From Prevotella sp. (GTDB taxonomy: Bacteria > Bacteroidota > Bacteroidia > Bacteroidales > Bacteroidaceae): 64,000 bases of DNA. The position numbers were made by a program, and so were the translations under genes. Positions 47,304 through 57,118 of this stretch are shown piece after piece. The notes beneath the pieces are model-generated. The model had not been told where the DNA came from, did no database searches, and was given only the letters and a program-made list of their open reading frames with translations. The stretch spans positions 1 through 64,000 of the forward strand of contig JAFLSG010000002.1 in the NCBI GenBank assembly GCA_022511065.1, in the 5' to 3' direction. Numbering within the stretch: position 1 is the stretch's first letter; each line of letters opens with the position of its first letter.

Positions 47304-49340
47304 TTGAAGATTATGAAAAAGTTATTTGGTTACATATTGGCTTTGGGGATGACAACCGGCATCTTCACTGCTTGCGTTGATGAAATCAATGTAGGTAATG
47401 GCTTCCTGGAGAAGGCACCTGGTGTGGATGTGAATATCGACACGGTATTCTCCAAGGCGGAATATACCCGCAACTTCCTTTGGAGTGCATACGGACAGCT
47501 CTATTGCACCTACACTTCAGGAAACATGATGAATGGTGCGCCCATTGATGTGCTTTCCGATTCCTATCACTGTTATGTAGGGTGGGGTGGTCCCAAGCAG
47601 AGCTACTACACAGGTGGCTTGACTGAGGATGCCCAGGATACGGAGAACAGCAACTATCAAGGTAAGTTCTCTTATTCTACCAAGAACCCGTCATCTTCAG
47701 CCGACGGTCGCGTATCTATCTATGAGACCGTACGTAAATGCTGGCAGATTATTGAGAATATTGACCGGGTGCCCGACATGAGCGACGATGAGAAGAGTCG
47801 TCTGCGTGGTGAGGCATATACAATCATGGCAAGCCGCTACTACGATGCATTCCGTAATTTCGGTGGCCTGTGCCTCGTTAAGAAGGCATACGCCGTGGGA
47901 GAGGGTTTCACGGAAGGTCGTTCCACGGCTTGGCAGACCGTTGAGTTCATCGACTCTCTGATACAGTGTGCCATCAGTGAACCTGGTTATATCTGGAGCA
48001 TTCCCAATGCTGACATTGGCCAGTGGTCAGGTCGCTTAACACGTGCATCTGCCCGCGCCTTGCGTGCCAAGGTCTGGATGTTTGCTGCATCGCCTCTGTT
48101 CAACAACTCCTCACCCTATATGGAGTATTCTGCTGACAAGACGACTGAGTTCACCAACATTGAGCATGTGTGGTTTGGTCGTGAGGATCCCACGCTTTGG
48201 ACTCGCTGCTTGCAGTATTGCAATGACTTCTTTGATGAGAATGCTGCCAATGGCAACTATTATCAGCTCGTACAGCCCGAGACACAGGATGAGGGCGGCT
48301 ATCGTATGGCTTACCGCCGTGCCTACCGCTATCGTAACAATGAGTCACGCCACGAGAAGATTTTCGATGCGCATCCCACGCAGTATCTGAGCGATGGCTC
48401 TGTGGATGGCAACAAGCAGCAGAACTGGGGATGGGGCTGGCAAGGCTTCGCTTTGGACTGCTATCGTCAGGGTGGTTCTGTTCCCACCAATGAGCTGATG
48501 GAGTGCTTCGGTATGCAGGACGGTCGTAATTTCCCGTATATGGATCTCTACGGCCCAGGCAAGAATCCTAATGGCATCGACATCTATGCTGATCGTGACC
48601 CGCGCTTGTATGAGACGATGGTAGTACCCCGTCCGTCCTTCCCCTCTGCAGTGGTTGGTGATTACAATGGCTTTACCTATATAGATACATGGTATAATGG
48701 TGCTATGAGAACCGCCCCTGATCAGTTTGGTGCTCAAGGAAACGACGATGTGGCATCAGGCTACAGGAAGTTCAAGTGGATGCTCGACTATGACAGCAAC
48801 AAGATGAATGATGAGTTTATCGGTGTTGCCTACATCCGTTTAGCAGAGATGTATCTGATACGTGCCGAGGCTCGTGCCGAGACGGGTGATTTCCAAGGTG
48901 CTCTCGATGATATTCACGTGGTTCGAAGCCGTGTGGGATTGGGTCGTCTTGAGACGATGAACCCAAGTCTGAATCTCACCTCCAATAAGGCAAACCTGAT
49001 TGATGAGATTCTTCGTGAGCGCAACTGTGAGATTGGTGCAGAGTGTGGCGATCGTCTCTATGACATGGTTCGCCGTATGCGTCAAGATCTCTTCACCAAG
49101 CCGCTTCATGAGATTGTAATCTACCGTTTGGATGAGAATGGCAATCGTATGACCGAGGGCGACACGAACTGGGATCCCAGTACACCGTGGCCCAAGTTTG
49201 AATACGAGAAGCCCCAGATTGTAAATGGTGCTCGCCGCTGGTGGGATCCCGGCTACTGGACGAACAAGTGGTATCTTGACCCTGTTTCTCGTATCGAGAT
49301 TCAGAAGGGGTACGGACTTACACAGAATCCCGGGTGGTAA
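47304..49340 (+). CDS. SusD/RagB family nutrient-binding lipoprotein
   Basis: Signal/lipobox GIFTACVDEINVG; YIRLAEMYLIRAEARAETGDFQGALDDIHVVRSRVGL...IDEILRERNCEIGAECGDRLYDMVR; ends LTQNPGW. Confidence 0.95.
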   Translation: MKIMKKLFGYILALGMTTGIFTACVDEINVGNGFLEKAPGVDVNIDTVFSKAEYTRNFLWSAYGQLYCTYTSGNMMNGAPIDVLSDSYHCYVGWGGPKQSYYTGGLTEDAQDTENSNYQGKFSYSTKNPSSSADGRVSIYETVRKCWQIIENIDRVPDMSDDEKSRLRGEAYTIMASRYYDAFRNFGGLCLVKKAYAVGEGFTEGRSTAWQTVEFIDSLIQCAISEPGYIWSIPNADIGQWSGRLTRASARALRAKVWMFAASPLFNNSSPYMEYSADKTTEFTNIEHVWFGREDPTLWTRCLQYCNDFFDENAANGNYYQLVQPETQDEGGYRMAYRRAYRYRNNESRHEKIFDAHPTQYLSDGSVDGNKQQNWGWGWQGFALDCYRQGGSVPTNELMECFGMQDGRNFPYMDLYGPGKNPNGIDIYADRDPRLYETMVVPRPSFPSAVVGDYNGFTYIDTWYNGAMRTAPDQFGAQGNDDVASGYRKFKWMLDYDSNKMNDEFIGVAYIRLAEMYLIRAEARAETGDFQGALDDIHVVRSRVGLGRLETMNPSLNLTSNKANLIDEILRERNCEIGAECGDRLYDMVRRMRQDLFTKPLHEIVIYRLDENGNRMTEGDTNWDPSTPWPKFEYEKPQIVNGARRWWDPGYWTNKWYLDPVSRIEIQKGYGLTQNPGW

Positions 49341-49378
49341 TTTCTAATTAAGGATTAAAAGTTAAGAATTAAGAGATT

Positions 49379-52165
49379 ATGAAAATAAGAAACATATTGA
49401 TATATACCTTGGCGGGACTCTGTAGCGCCCCAATGGCGGTGAGTGCCCAGGTGACGCTGGACGATAAGGCGTCGCAAAAGGTAGATCTGGGCTTTGGTGT
49501 TGAGCAGTCGGAATTGCTTACTACTGCGGCAACGACAACCATTACCGCAGAAGAACTTCGCCGTACATCGGCCGTCAGTCTGGCGGATGCCCTGTACGGA
49601 AAGCTCCTTGGTTTGAATGCCTATCAGAACACTGGCTTTAAAGGCGAGGAAGGCCGTGGTGCATCATTTAACATCCGTGGTGTCCAGACCACTGGCGAAA
49701 AAGACATCCTGATTCTTGTCGATGGCGTGGAGCGTCCTATTGATCGTCTCACAGTAGAGGAGGTGGAGAGTGTCACCGTCCTGAAAGATGCTGCAGCCGT
49801 GGCTCTCTACGGTCATGAGGCTATCAATGGCGTACTGCTGGTGAAGACTAAGCACGGCAACAAAGACGGCAAGTATCACTTCAAGGTGGGTGTGTCGCAC
49901 AAGATACAGTTTGACCCTCAGTCGGCTGATATGGTTAGTGCCTACGATTATGCCAACGCCCTGAATCAGGCACGCCGTAACGACGGTGCCGCGGCAGCCT
50001 ATACGGATGCTGAGTTGCAGAAGTTCAGGGACGGCAGTGATCCGCTTGTCTATCCTAACATCAATTGGAAGGATGAGGTGTTCAAGAATACGGCGCATGA
50101 GTCGAATGCATATCTCTCGTTCTTTGGCGGCACGGAGAAGGTGCAGTATTATACCCAACTTGACTATACGGATGCCCGTGGACTCTACAAGAACCCTGAC
50201 CAGGGCGACTGGAATTCGCAGCTGAAGTATTCGAAGGCAAACATCCGTACCAACGTTGATTTCGAGGTGAGCAAGACCACGAGAGTAAGCGCCAACATTC
50301 TCGGTATTCTGATGGAGACGAATGGCGTGCCCAATGTGAACTCAAACGATGCCTGGTGGCATCTGTATAAAGTGCCCGCTTTGGCTTTCCCTGTTAAGAC
50401 GGCTGGTGGTGTATGGGGTGGTAACCAGACTTATGGTGATTTCAACCTCTTGGCTAAGTCGCAGGGTTCTGGCTTCATGAAGACTCATCAGCGCCAGATA
50501 TGGGCAAACATGACATTGGAGCAAGACCTTGATATCATCACGGAAGGCCTGAAATTCTATGTAGGTGCTTCCTACGACAACTCTTCCAACACTATTGAGA
50601 CACGCTCGAAGGGCTATCAGTACGGTTGGAACTGGTATGATGCCGACGGTATCATGCAGGAGACGGTGATGGGTACGGTGGAGGATAAGCTGATCTTCAG
50701 CAGATGGGTGGACTCCCAATGGCGCATCGCGACCTTCAATGCAGGTTTTAAATACGGTACGCAACTGAAGAATGGCGACAACATTGCCGCCAATGCCAAC
50801 TACAATATGAAGAGTGAGATTCGTGACGGACGGAGCAACACTTGGTATCGCGCCAACTGGCAACTCGCCCTTCATTACGACCACGCCAACAAGTTGATGG
50901 CTGATGTAGTGCTGGCAGCTAATGGTTCAAACCGCAGCTATCCTGCCAAGTGGGCATTCTCCCCGACATTGGGTCTGGGTTACATTTATGCCAATAATCC
51001 TGAAAGCACTTTCCTCAATTACGGAAAGATTCGCCTCTCGGGTGGTATTCAGCATACTGACTACGTGCCGCAGGCTGGTCTCTGGCTTGCTGCTTGGAAT
51101 AACTCCCATGGTCAGTTCTGGTATGGCAACAACTTTTCAAGTTCGTGGGGTGCATTCCTTACTCAGTTCCCCACCGATGACTTTGCACAGGAAACTGCTT
51201 ACAAGGCAAACATCGGTACCGACCTGAGAATTGCCAATGCACTTGATGTGACGCTCGATGTGTTCTATCAGCAGCGTCGCAACATCTTGGTAAGCGCCGC
51301 TTCACTCAATTCTGCAGTTGTCGGCATCCAGTCTTCTTATGATGACAAAGGTCGCGTGGCAAGCTACGGTGTGGAATTAGGTCTGCGTTACGCCAAGACT
51401 TTCGAGAACGGACTGAACCTGAATGCCGGTGCTTCGTTCTCGACAGTGAAAAGCGAAATCTTGGAATGGATTGAAGCCCCTGCTTATCCCAACCTCTCTG
51501 TTGTCGGCGGTCCTGCTGATGCAGAGCGTGGACTCATTGCCCTTGGCTTCTTCAAGGATCAGGCAGATATCGACAACAGTCCTATCCAGCAGTTCGGACA
51601 AGTGAAGGTGGGCGACATCAAGTATAAGGATGTCAATGGCGATGGTGTCATCAATGAGAATGACTATGTGGCACAGGACTATGGCAATGCCTTCCCTTCT
51701 GTGAACTATGCCTTCACGCTTGGAGCAGAGTATAAGGGCTTTGGTATCAATGCCACCCTGCAAGGGGCTGCCCACCAGGTGAAGAACCTGAGTTATGTTG
51801 ATGGTGTATGGGGCGCGCTTTCCAACAACCGCAACCTCTCTCAGGAATACTACGACAACTGCTTCGACATCGCAGGTGACAGGGCACTCTATCCGCGCCT
51901 CTCAACCGAGGATGTGGCTAACAATGCCCAGCCCTCCACCATCTGGTATCGCAACGTAAGTTGGCTGAAACTGCGCGACTGCGAAGTCTATTACAAGTTG
52001 CCCGCAAAGGTCATCGAGCCTATGAAGGTGACGGGTGTCAGGGTATTCGTACAGGGTCAGAATCTCCTCTCCTTCGACAATATCGATGCGATGGATGCCG
52101 AGAATCTCAACACGGGCTATCCCGTAATGAAAAGTGTGAATGTTGGTTTCTCAGTACAGTTCTGA
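49379..52165 (+). CDS. SusC/RagA family protein lacking the N-terminal CarboxypepD_reg-like domain
   Basis: Goes directly from signal peptide to plug (AEELRRTSAVSLADALYGKLLGLNAYQN... FNIRGVQTTGEKDILILVDGVERPID). Confidence 0.93.
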   Translation: MKIRNILIYTLAGLCSAPMAVSAQVTLDDKASQKVDLGFGVEQSELLTTAATTTITAEELRRTSAVSLADALYGKLLGLNAYQNTGFKGEEGRGASFNIRGVQTTGEKDILILVDGVERPIDRLTVEEVESVTVLKDAAAVALYGHEAINGVLLVKTKHGNKDGKYHFKVGVSHKIQFDPQSADMVSAYDYANALNQARRNDGAAAAYTDAELQKFRDGSDPLVYPNINWKDEVFKNTAHESNAYLSFFGGTEKVQYYTQLDYTDARGLYKNPDQGDWNSQLKYSKANIRTNVDFEVSKTTRVSANILGILMETNGVPNVNSNDAWWHLYKVPALAFPVKTAGGVWGGNQTYGDFNLLAKSQGSGFMKTHQRQIWANMTLEQDLDIITEGLKFYVGASYDNSSNTIETRSKGYQYGWNWYDADGIMQETVMGTVEDKLIFSRWVDSQWRIATFNAGFKYGTQLKNGDNIAANANYNMKSEIRDGRSNTWYRANWQLALHYDHANKLMADVVLAANGSNRSYPAKWAFSPTLGLGYIYANNPESTFLNYGKIRLSGGIQHTDYVPQAGLWLAAWNNSHGQFWYGNNFSSSWGAFLTQFPTDDFAQETAYKANIGTDLRIANALDVTLDVFYQQRRNILVSAASLNSAVVGIQSSYDDKGRVASYGVELGLRYAKTFENGLNLNAGASFSTVKSEILEWIEAPAYPNLSVVGGPADAERGLIALGFFKDQADIDNSPIQQFGQVKVGDIKYKDVNGDGVINENDYVAQDYGNAFPSVNYAFTLGAEYKGFGINATLQGAAHQVKNLSYVDGVWGALSNNRNLSQEYYDNCFDIAGDRALYPRLSTEDVANNAQPSTIWYRNVSWLKLRDCEVYYKLPAKVIEPMKVTGVRVFVQGQNLLSFDNIDAMDAENLNTGYPVMKSVNVGFSVQF

Positions 52166-52189
52166 ACAATGCATAATTCATAATATATA

Positions 52190-53890
52190 ATGCGTAACAA
52201 TATGATTACTAATAAATATAACAAGGTAGCGGTAGGATTATCCGCAGTCCTCTTCCTCTTGTCCTCTTGTGCCAATCTTGACTACACGGAGGAGACGAGC
52301 CGCGATGAGAAGTGGACCTACGATTATTTCGGCGATGGCATCAAGAATCTGGTGTTCGACGTCTATGCACAGGTATATAATAATGAGTTTGTTTCTAACA
52401 GTGCCTACTTCCTCGCAGGTGCAACCGACGAGGCTCAGTATGCACTCGAGACGGGAGCAGTCAATAACTATGTGAATGGCGGATGGAGTCCTGCCAATCC
52501 TTATTCCAATACCTGGACGAAGTCATATACGGCCATTGCTGATGTGAACATGTATTTGGAGAAGATTGACGAGACGGATATCTCCGACTGGCAGTACAAC
52601 AGTGACTACAACAACTGGATTGCCCAGATGGAGTTGTTCCCCTATGAGTTGCGCTTCCTTAGGGCATACTTCTATTTCGAGTTGTTCAAGACCTATGGCG
52701 ACGTGCCTCTCGTGACGACCACGCTCACCAATGGTCAGGCCAACAACATCAAACGCACCCCTGCGGATGACATTGTGAAGTTCATCGTCGATGAGTGCGA
52801 TGCCGTTGCGCCTTATCTTCCGATTACCTACGGTACGGAGATTGGTGCTGAGATTGGTCGCGTTACGCGCATAGCCGCCTTTGCGCTCAAGGCTCGCACG
52901 TTACTCTATGCCGCTTCTCCGCTTCACAACCCGAGTGGCGACAAGACGAAATGGGTGAAGGCTGCCGAGGCTTGTAAGTACATCCTTGACAATGCTGCTA
53001 CCTGGGGACTGAAACTCAGTGCATACAACTCCTTGTGGGGACACGATGCGTTCTTCAATGCAGAGCTGATCTTTGGTCTCGGTCGTGGTGAGGACAACTC
53101 GTTTGAGATGGCAAACTATCCCATTGGCGTGGAGAATGGTTCTTCGGGTAATTGCCCCACGCAGAGCCTGATAGACCAGTATGAATATCAGGACAACGGT
53201 GAGACCTTCGGCCATCGTTATCCCGGCAACATCGATCTGACTGCTGTCGATCCCTACGAGGGACTTGATCCCCGCTTTGCTCTCACGGTGGTAAAGAACG
53301 GCGATGAGTGGCCCACCAACGGTGCCCAGAAGAAAGCCATCGAGACATTCACCGGCGGATTCAATGCCGCACCCAAGTATGGTGCCACCCCCACGAGTTA
53401 CTATCTTAGGAAATTCGTGGATGGCTCGTGCGTTACGACGGCGGACAATCAGACCCGTCGTCGTCACACCTGGATATTGTTCCGCTTGGGTGAGTTCTAT
53501 CTCGACTATGCCGAGGCTGTATATAATGCCACTGGCAGTGCAAACGATGCTACTTATGGTATGACTGCCAACGAGGCCGTCAATGTGCTGCGCGACCGTG
53601 CTGACATTCAGATGCCACCGTTTACGGAAGATGGTGCGGCATGGGTAGAGCGCTATGAGCGCGAGCGCCTTGTGGAACTGGCTTTCGAGAACCATCGTTT
53701 CTGGGATGTGCGCCGCTGGCAGAAGGGTGCCCAGTATTTCAAGACGATTCAGGTGGCTACCATCAACAGCAGCCTGATGCTCACACGCTCTACGGTTACC
53801 CGCCAGTGGGATGACAAGTTCAACCTGTATCCCATTCCGCAGACGGAATTGAAGAAGAATCCGAATCTTACGCAAAACCCTGGATGGTAA
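52190..53890 (+). CDS. SusD/RagB family lipoprotein
   Basis: LLSSCANLDYTEE lipobox; FRLGEFYLDYAEAVYNATG...RYERERLVELAFENHRFWDVRRW; ends LTQNPGW. Confidence 0.95.
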   Translation: MRNNMITNKYNKVAVGLSAVLFLLSSCANLDYTEETSRDEKWTYDYFGDGIKNLVFDVYAQVYNNEFVSNSAYFLAGATDEAQYALETGAVNNYVNGGWSPANPYSNTWTKSYTAIADVNMYLEKIDETDISDWQYNSDYNNWIAQMELFPYELRFLRAYFYFELFKTYGDVPLVTTTLTNGQANNIKRTPADDIVKFIVDECDAVAPYLPITYGTEIGAEIGRVTRIAAFALKARTLLYAASPLHNPSGDKTKWVKAAEACKYILDNAATWGLKLSAYNSLWGHDAFFNAELIFGLGRGEDNSFEMANYPIGVENGSSGNCPTQSLIDQYEYQDNGETFGHRYPGNIDLTAVDPYEGLDPRFALTVVKNGDEWPTNGAQKKAIETFTGGFNAAPKYGATPTSYYLRKFVDGSCVTTADNQTRRRHTWILFRLGEFYLDYAEAVYNATGSANDATYGMTANEAVNVLRDRADIQMPPFTEDGAAWVERYERERLVELAFENHRFWDVRRWQKGAQYFKTIQVATINSSLMLTRSTVTRQWDDKFNLYPIPQTELKKNPNLTQNPGW

Positions 53891-53916
53891 ATAATCAAGT
53901 TAAAAACTGAAGAATT

Positions 53917-55374
53917 ATGAAGCATATAATCAATTATTTAGGCGCGCTGCTTGCCGTGGTTCTCATCAGTGCCACTTTCACGGCGTGCTCTGACGATGAC
54001 GACAATGGTTCGGCTAACGTCGGACTTGCCATCAAGGTGTTCTCTCCGACGAAGGTAGTCACCAACCAACCGATGACCATCAATGGTTCCGGTTTCACGG
54101 ATGTTACTGAGATAGAGTTCCCCGGTGGCACGAAGGTGACCAACTTCGAGATTGTCAGTGACGATATGATCAGAGTCAATGCTCCGTCGGGGATTGCCTC
54201 AGAGGGTGGTAAGATTGTCGTGCGCACCGCTAACGATGAGGCGGAGTCTCGTCTGCCACTGACCGTTGGTCGCACCAAGGTAACAGGATTCTCCTTGCAG
54301 CCTGGCGAGACAGCCAAGGGAGGCGACCTCATTACTGTGTTCGGCTCTGACTTGGAGTTCATCAATAGTGTAGAGTTGCTTGATGCTGAGGGCGCTCCGC
54401 TGTTGATAGACCACAAGGACTTCTATCGTAAAGGCACGAGCAACCTCATCTTCCGTGTCCCCGCAAAGGATATCTACGAGGGCACTTTCGTGGGAATGCT
54501 CCACACTTACGATGCACAGAATATCCCGATGCCAGAACTGGCTTACGAACCCGCTTCTGATGGGCACTTGGAGATCGTGAAGACCACCATCTGGAAGAAC
54601 GACGGTTCGCTTGGCGAGATCAGTTGGAGTGGTGATTATCGCTTCGCTCCCGAGAGCAATTCCACGGGCGAGGAGTGCTACACCGTTCCGCAGGATGTAT
54701 GGGAGAAGATGAAGTCCGAGACATTCTATGTGACCGTCAAGGGTGCAAATCCTCAGATTCGCGTCACCTCTGGCTGGTGGAGCACCACCTGGACTGGCGA
54801 CGATATCTTCCCGGGCAATGAGTTGCTTACTGACAATGGCGACGGCACCTTCACGCTCGCTGTCACCCTCGCAGGTGATCCGCTGTTGGATGTATTAGAC
54901 CAGCAGCATCTGCTCTTCACGGGTGGTGGCTACTCCGTTGAGGAAATCTATTTTGCCGAGGAAGTCTGGGTTGGCAATCAGGAAGAAGTGAAGACCACCG
55001 TTTGGCAGAATGACGGTTCGCTCGGCGAGATCAGTTGGAGCGGTGACTACCGCTTCGCTCCTGAGAGCAATTCCACGGGTGAGGAGTGCTACACCGTTCC
55101 GCAGGATGTATGGGAGAAGTTGAAGACCCAGACATTCTATGTAGTCGTGAAGGGCGCAAGTCCCCAGATTCGCGTCACCTCTGGCTGGTGGAGTACCACC
55201 TGGACGGGCGATGACATCTTCCCGGGCAATGAGTTGCTTGCCGACAATGGCGACGGCACCTTCACGCTCACCGTCAATCTCGGGGGCGACCCGCTGTTGG
55301 ATGTGCTTGATGCCCAGCATCTGCTCTTCACGGGTGGCGGATATTCCGTTGAGGAAATCTATTTCCTCGAATAA
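53917..55374 (+). CDS. IPT/TIG-domain surface lipoprotein (putative glycan-binding) with tandem C-terminal repeat
   Basis: TFTACSDDDDNG lipobox; IKVFSPTKVVTNQPMTINGSGFTDVTEIEF IPT/TIG; two copies of a ~130-aa domain. Confidence 0.9.
   Translation: MKHIINYLGALLAVVLISATFTACSDDDDNGSANVGLAIKVFSPTKVVTNQPMTINGSGFTDVTEIEFPGGTKVTNFEIVSDDMIRVNAPSGIASEGGKIVVRTANDEAESRLPLTVGRTKVTGFSLQPGETAKGGDLITVFGSDLEFINSVELLDAEGAPLLIDHKDFYRKGTSNLIFRVPAKDIYEGTFVGMLHTYDAQNIPMPELAYEPASDGHLEIVKTTIWKNDGSLGEISWSGDYRFAPESNSTGEECYTVPQDVWEKMKSETFYVTVKGANPQIRVTSGWWSTTWTGDDIFPGNELLTDNGDGTFTLAVTLAGDPLLDVLDQQHLLFTGGGYSVEEIYFAEEVWVGNQEEVKTTVWQNDGSLGEISWSGDYRFAPESNSTGEECYTVPQDVWEKLKTQTFYVVVKGASPQIRVTSGWWSTTWTGDDIFPGNELLADNGDGTFTLTVNLGGDPLLDVLDAQHLLFTGGGYSVEEIYFLE
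54577..55371 (+). repeat. In-frame tandem duplication, 411-bp period
   Basis: gtgaagaccaccatctggaagaacgacggttcgcttggcgagatcagttggag... at 54577 recurs at 54988 with few substitutions. Confidence 0.92.
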
Positions 55375-55426
55375 AACCTTTTGAAGAGCCCATAGCCGTT
55401 TAAGGCTATTGAACACCATTAACTTT

Positions 55427-55469
55427 CCCCCATTTTATTCTTTACATTGAATAGAATGGGGGATTTTTG
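55427..55469 (+). terminator. Terminator hairpin
   Basis: cccccattttattc tttacatt gaatagaatggggg followed by atttttg. Confidence 0.85.
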
Positions 55470-55481
55470 TATGCTGAATAA

Positions 55482-55838
55482 TGTAAAAGAAAAAACACCT
55501 CTCACCACACCGACGATCAGCGACGCATGGAACTGCTCAACGCCCCCTTCCGGCTTGAGAGCGACGAGGAGCAGCTTATCCGCACCCGTCTGAGACCGCC
55601 CTGCAAGGGTGACCCCGTGAAACTGATGAACGCGGCCACCATCTGCCAACTGCTCAACGGCGGTCACATCGGTCATCCGCTCTCCTCTCGCAAGGTGGCT
55701 GCGGCGATGCGCAAGCTCGGCTTCCCCGACTGTCACACGCGTCGGGGCACGTTCTTCCGTGTGTTCGAGATACCCTATGGCAGCATACAATCCGCATTGG
55801 CGGCAGAGGTCTCCGAGGAGGAAAGTGTGACGGAGTGA
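55482..55838 (+). pseudogene. Remnant of the C-terminus of a VirE/DUF3874-type replication protein
   Basis: Open frame from a stop at ~55479: ...NTSHHTDDQRRMELLNAPFRLESDEEQLIRTRLRPPCKGDPVKLMNAATICQLLN...SSRKVAAAMRKLGFPDCHTRRGTFFRVFEIP. It looks like only the C-terminal part of the family; no N-terminal region lies upstream, where the PUL terminator sits. Confidence 0.55.
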
Positions 55839-55946
55839 CGGAAGATATACGGACTTTTATATAATATGTATTAATCTCCTACTTTAATACACTTATATAA
55901 GAAAGTTGGTTTTCTTCCGTCACTCCGTCACACTCAAGGAGAGAGG

Positions 55947-56021
55947 AGGCTGTATTCAGAATGAAAGGAGCCTCCAAACGGGTTGAAAACAGCCTCCAAA
56001 CGATGCGTTTGCAGCCTCCAA
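55947..56021. repeat. Dispersed agcctccaaac repeat, copy B
   Basis: Several gcctccaaacg units; 28 bp (55994-56021) identical to 21051-21078. Confidence 0.9.
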
Positions 56022-56114
56022 ACGAAATGCTTGATTTTGCAGGGAGAATCCTCAATAGCAAGCAGTAAACCGATAATCATAACCGACAAACGAATAAACG
56101 AAAACAGAAAACGA

Positions 56115-56324
56115 ATGAAAGCAATGACAAGACAACAGCTCGCAGCCTGTGCAGGCGTAAGCACAAGGACGCTACGCCAATGGTTGCGCCCCTATCGGCA
56201 ACAGCTTCGCGCGATGGGTATGCCCGACGGCAAACAAACACTTCCGCCCAATATCGTGGAGTGGATAGCCCGCCGCTTCTGCATTGACATTGATTCGCAC
56301 ACTTTGCGGACTGGGCAAGGTTGA
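56115..56324 (+). CDS. small HTH protein (DUF4248-like)
   Basis: MKAMTRQQLAACAGVSTRTLRQWLRPYRQQLRAMGMPDGKQTLPPNIVEWIARRFCIDID: HTH-like; internal ATG chosen because the longer ORF reads through repeat B. Confidence 0.6.
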   Translation: MKAMTRQQLAACAGVSTRTLRQWLRPYRQQLRAMGMPDGKQTLPPNIVEWIARRFCIDIDSHTLRTGQG

Positions 56325-56350
56325 AAAATGCCAATCCTATTGTGGTATTG

Positions 56351-56390
56351 ACAGAAAGAAGGGCACTAAAAATAGTGCCCTTCTTTCTGT
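56351..56390. terminator. Very strong hairpin terminator (18-bp perfect stem, 4-nt loop)
   Basis: acagaaagaagggcacta aaaa tagtgcccttctttctgt between convergent ORFs. Confidence 0.85.
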
Positions 56391-56409
56391 ATGGTTGGTT
56401 TAATAATGA

Positions 56410-57018
56410 TTACAATTTCTCAAATTCTTTCTTGTGTATGCACAATAAGTTCTCGATGTCGATAGATTCCATATTAGGAAAAGCATCATCGAAAACACTC
56501 TTTTTTACCCGGAAGGATATTCGAGAGGGCAAGAGGATTGCTTTTTTGTCGCGTAATACTTTGGCTCCGTCTTTAGCTCCGCATTGCAGATAGACATAGT
56601 CTTTAGGAGCTATTCCAATACAATGCCCAATACGCTTAGCGATGTCATAACGGAATAACTGACCGCTTGCAATCTGTTTTATTTCATCGTACAACTCTTC
56701 AAAGTTGTTATAGTGCTTCTTGAAGATTTTCTTTTCCACTAGTTGTTTGGCGACCTTTTCCCGAATAGATTTCTTTATACGCCACTGGTGTGGGTTGGGA
56801 CATTTGGGTTTCACCAAATCATCAATAGGGAACTCATCCCCACAACATTTAACTGCACAGATTTTTCCACAGCATTTCCTCATAAGAGTATGCCCACAGA
56901 CAAGACCTTTTACATCATTAACAGAGTATGTTTTAAGCTCTTGCTCTTGATATATCTGACCTCCTTTTTTATATCGCTCACGAATTTCTTCCAATGCGAC
57001 TCTGATGTTTTCTTCCAT
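56410..57018 (-). CDS. Cys-rich hypothetical protein (202 aa)
   Basis: VCGHTLMRKCCGKICAVKCCGDEF...KPKCPN cysteine cluster. Confidence 0.7.
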   Translation of the reverse strand: MEENIRVALEEIRERYKKGGQIYQEQELKTYSVNDVKGLVCGHTLMRKCCGKICAVKCCGDEFPIDDLVKPKCPNPHQWRIKKSIREKVAKQLVEKKIFKKHYNNFEELYDEIKQIASGQLFRYDIAKRIGHCIGIAPKDYVYLQCGAKDGAKVLRDKKAILLPSRISFRVKKSVFDDAFPNMESIDIENLLCIHKKEFEKL

Positions 57019-57118
57019 TATTTCGATAAATTTAGTGAATTATATACCTGTTGGTTGTAGCCCCTTATTATTTATAATACAGAAATTTGCAAGATGTTCA
57101 AATTCTTGCAGATTATTT

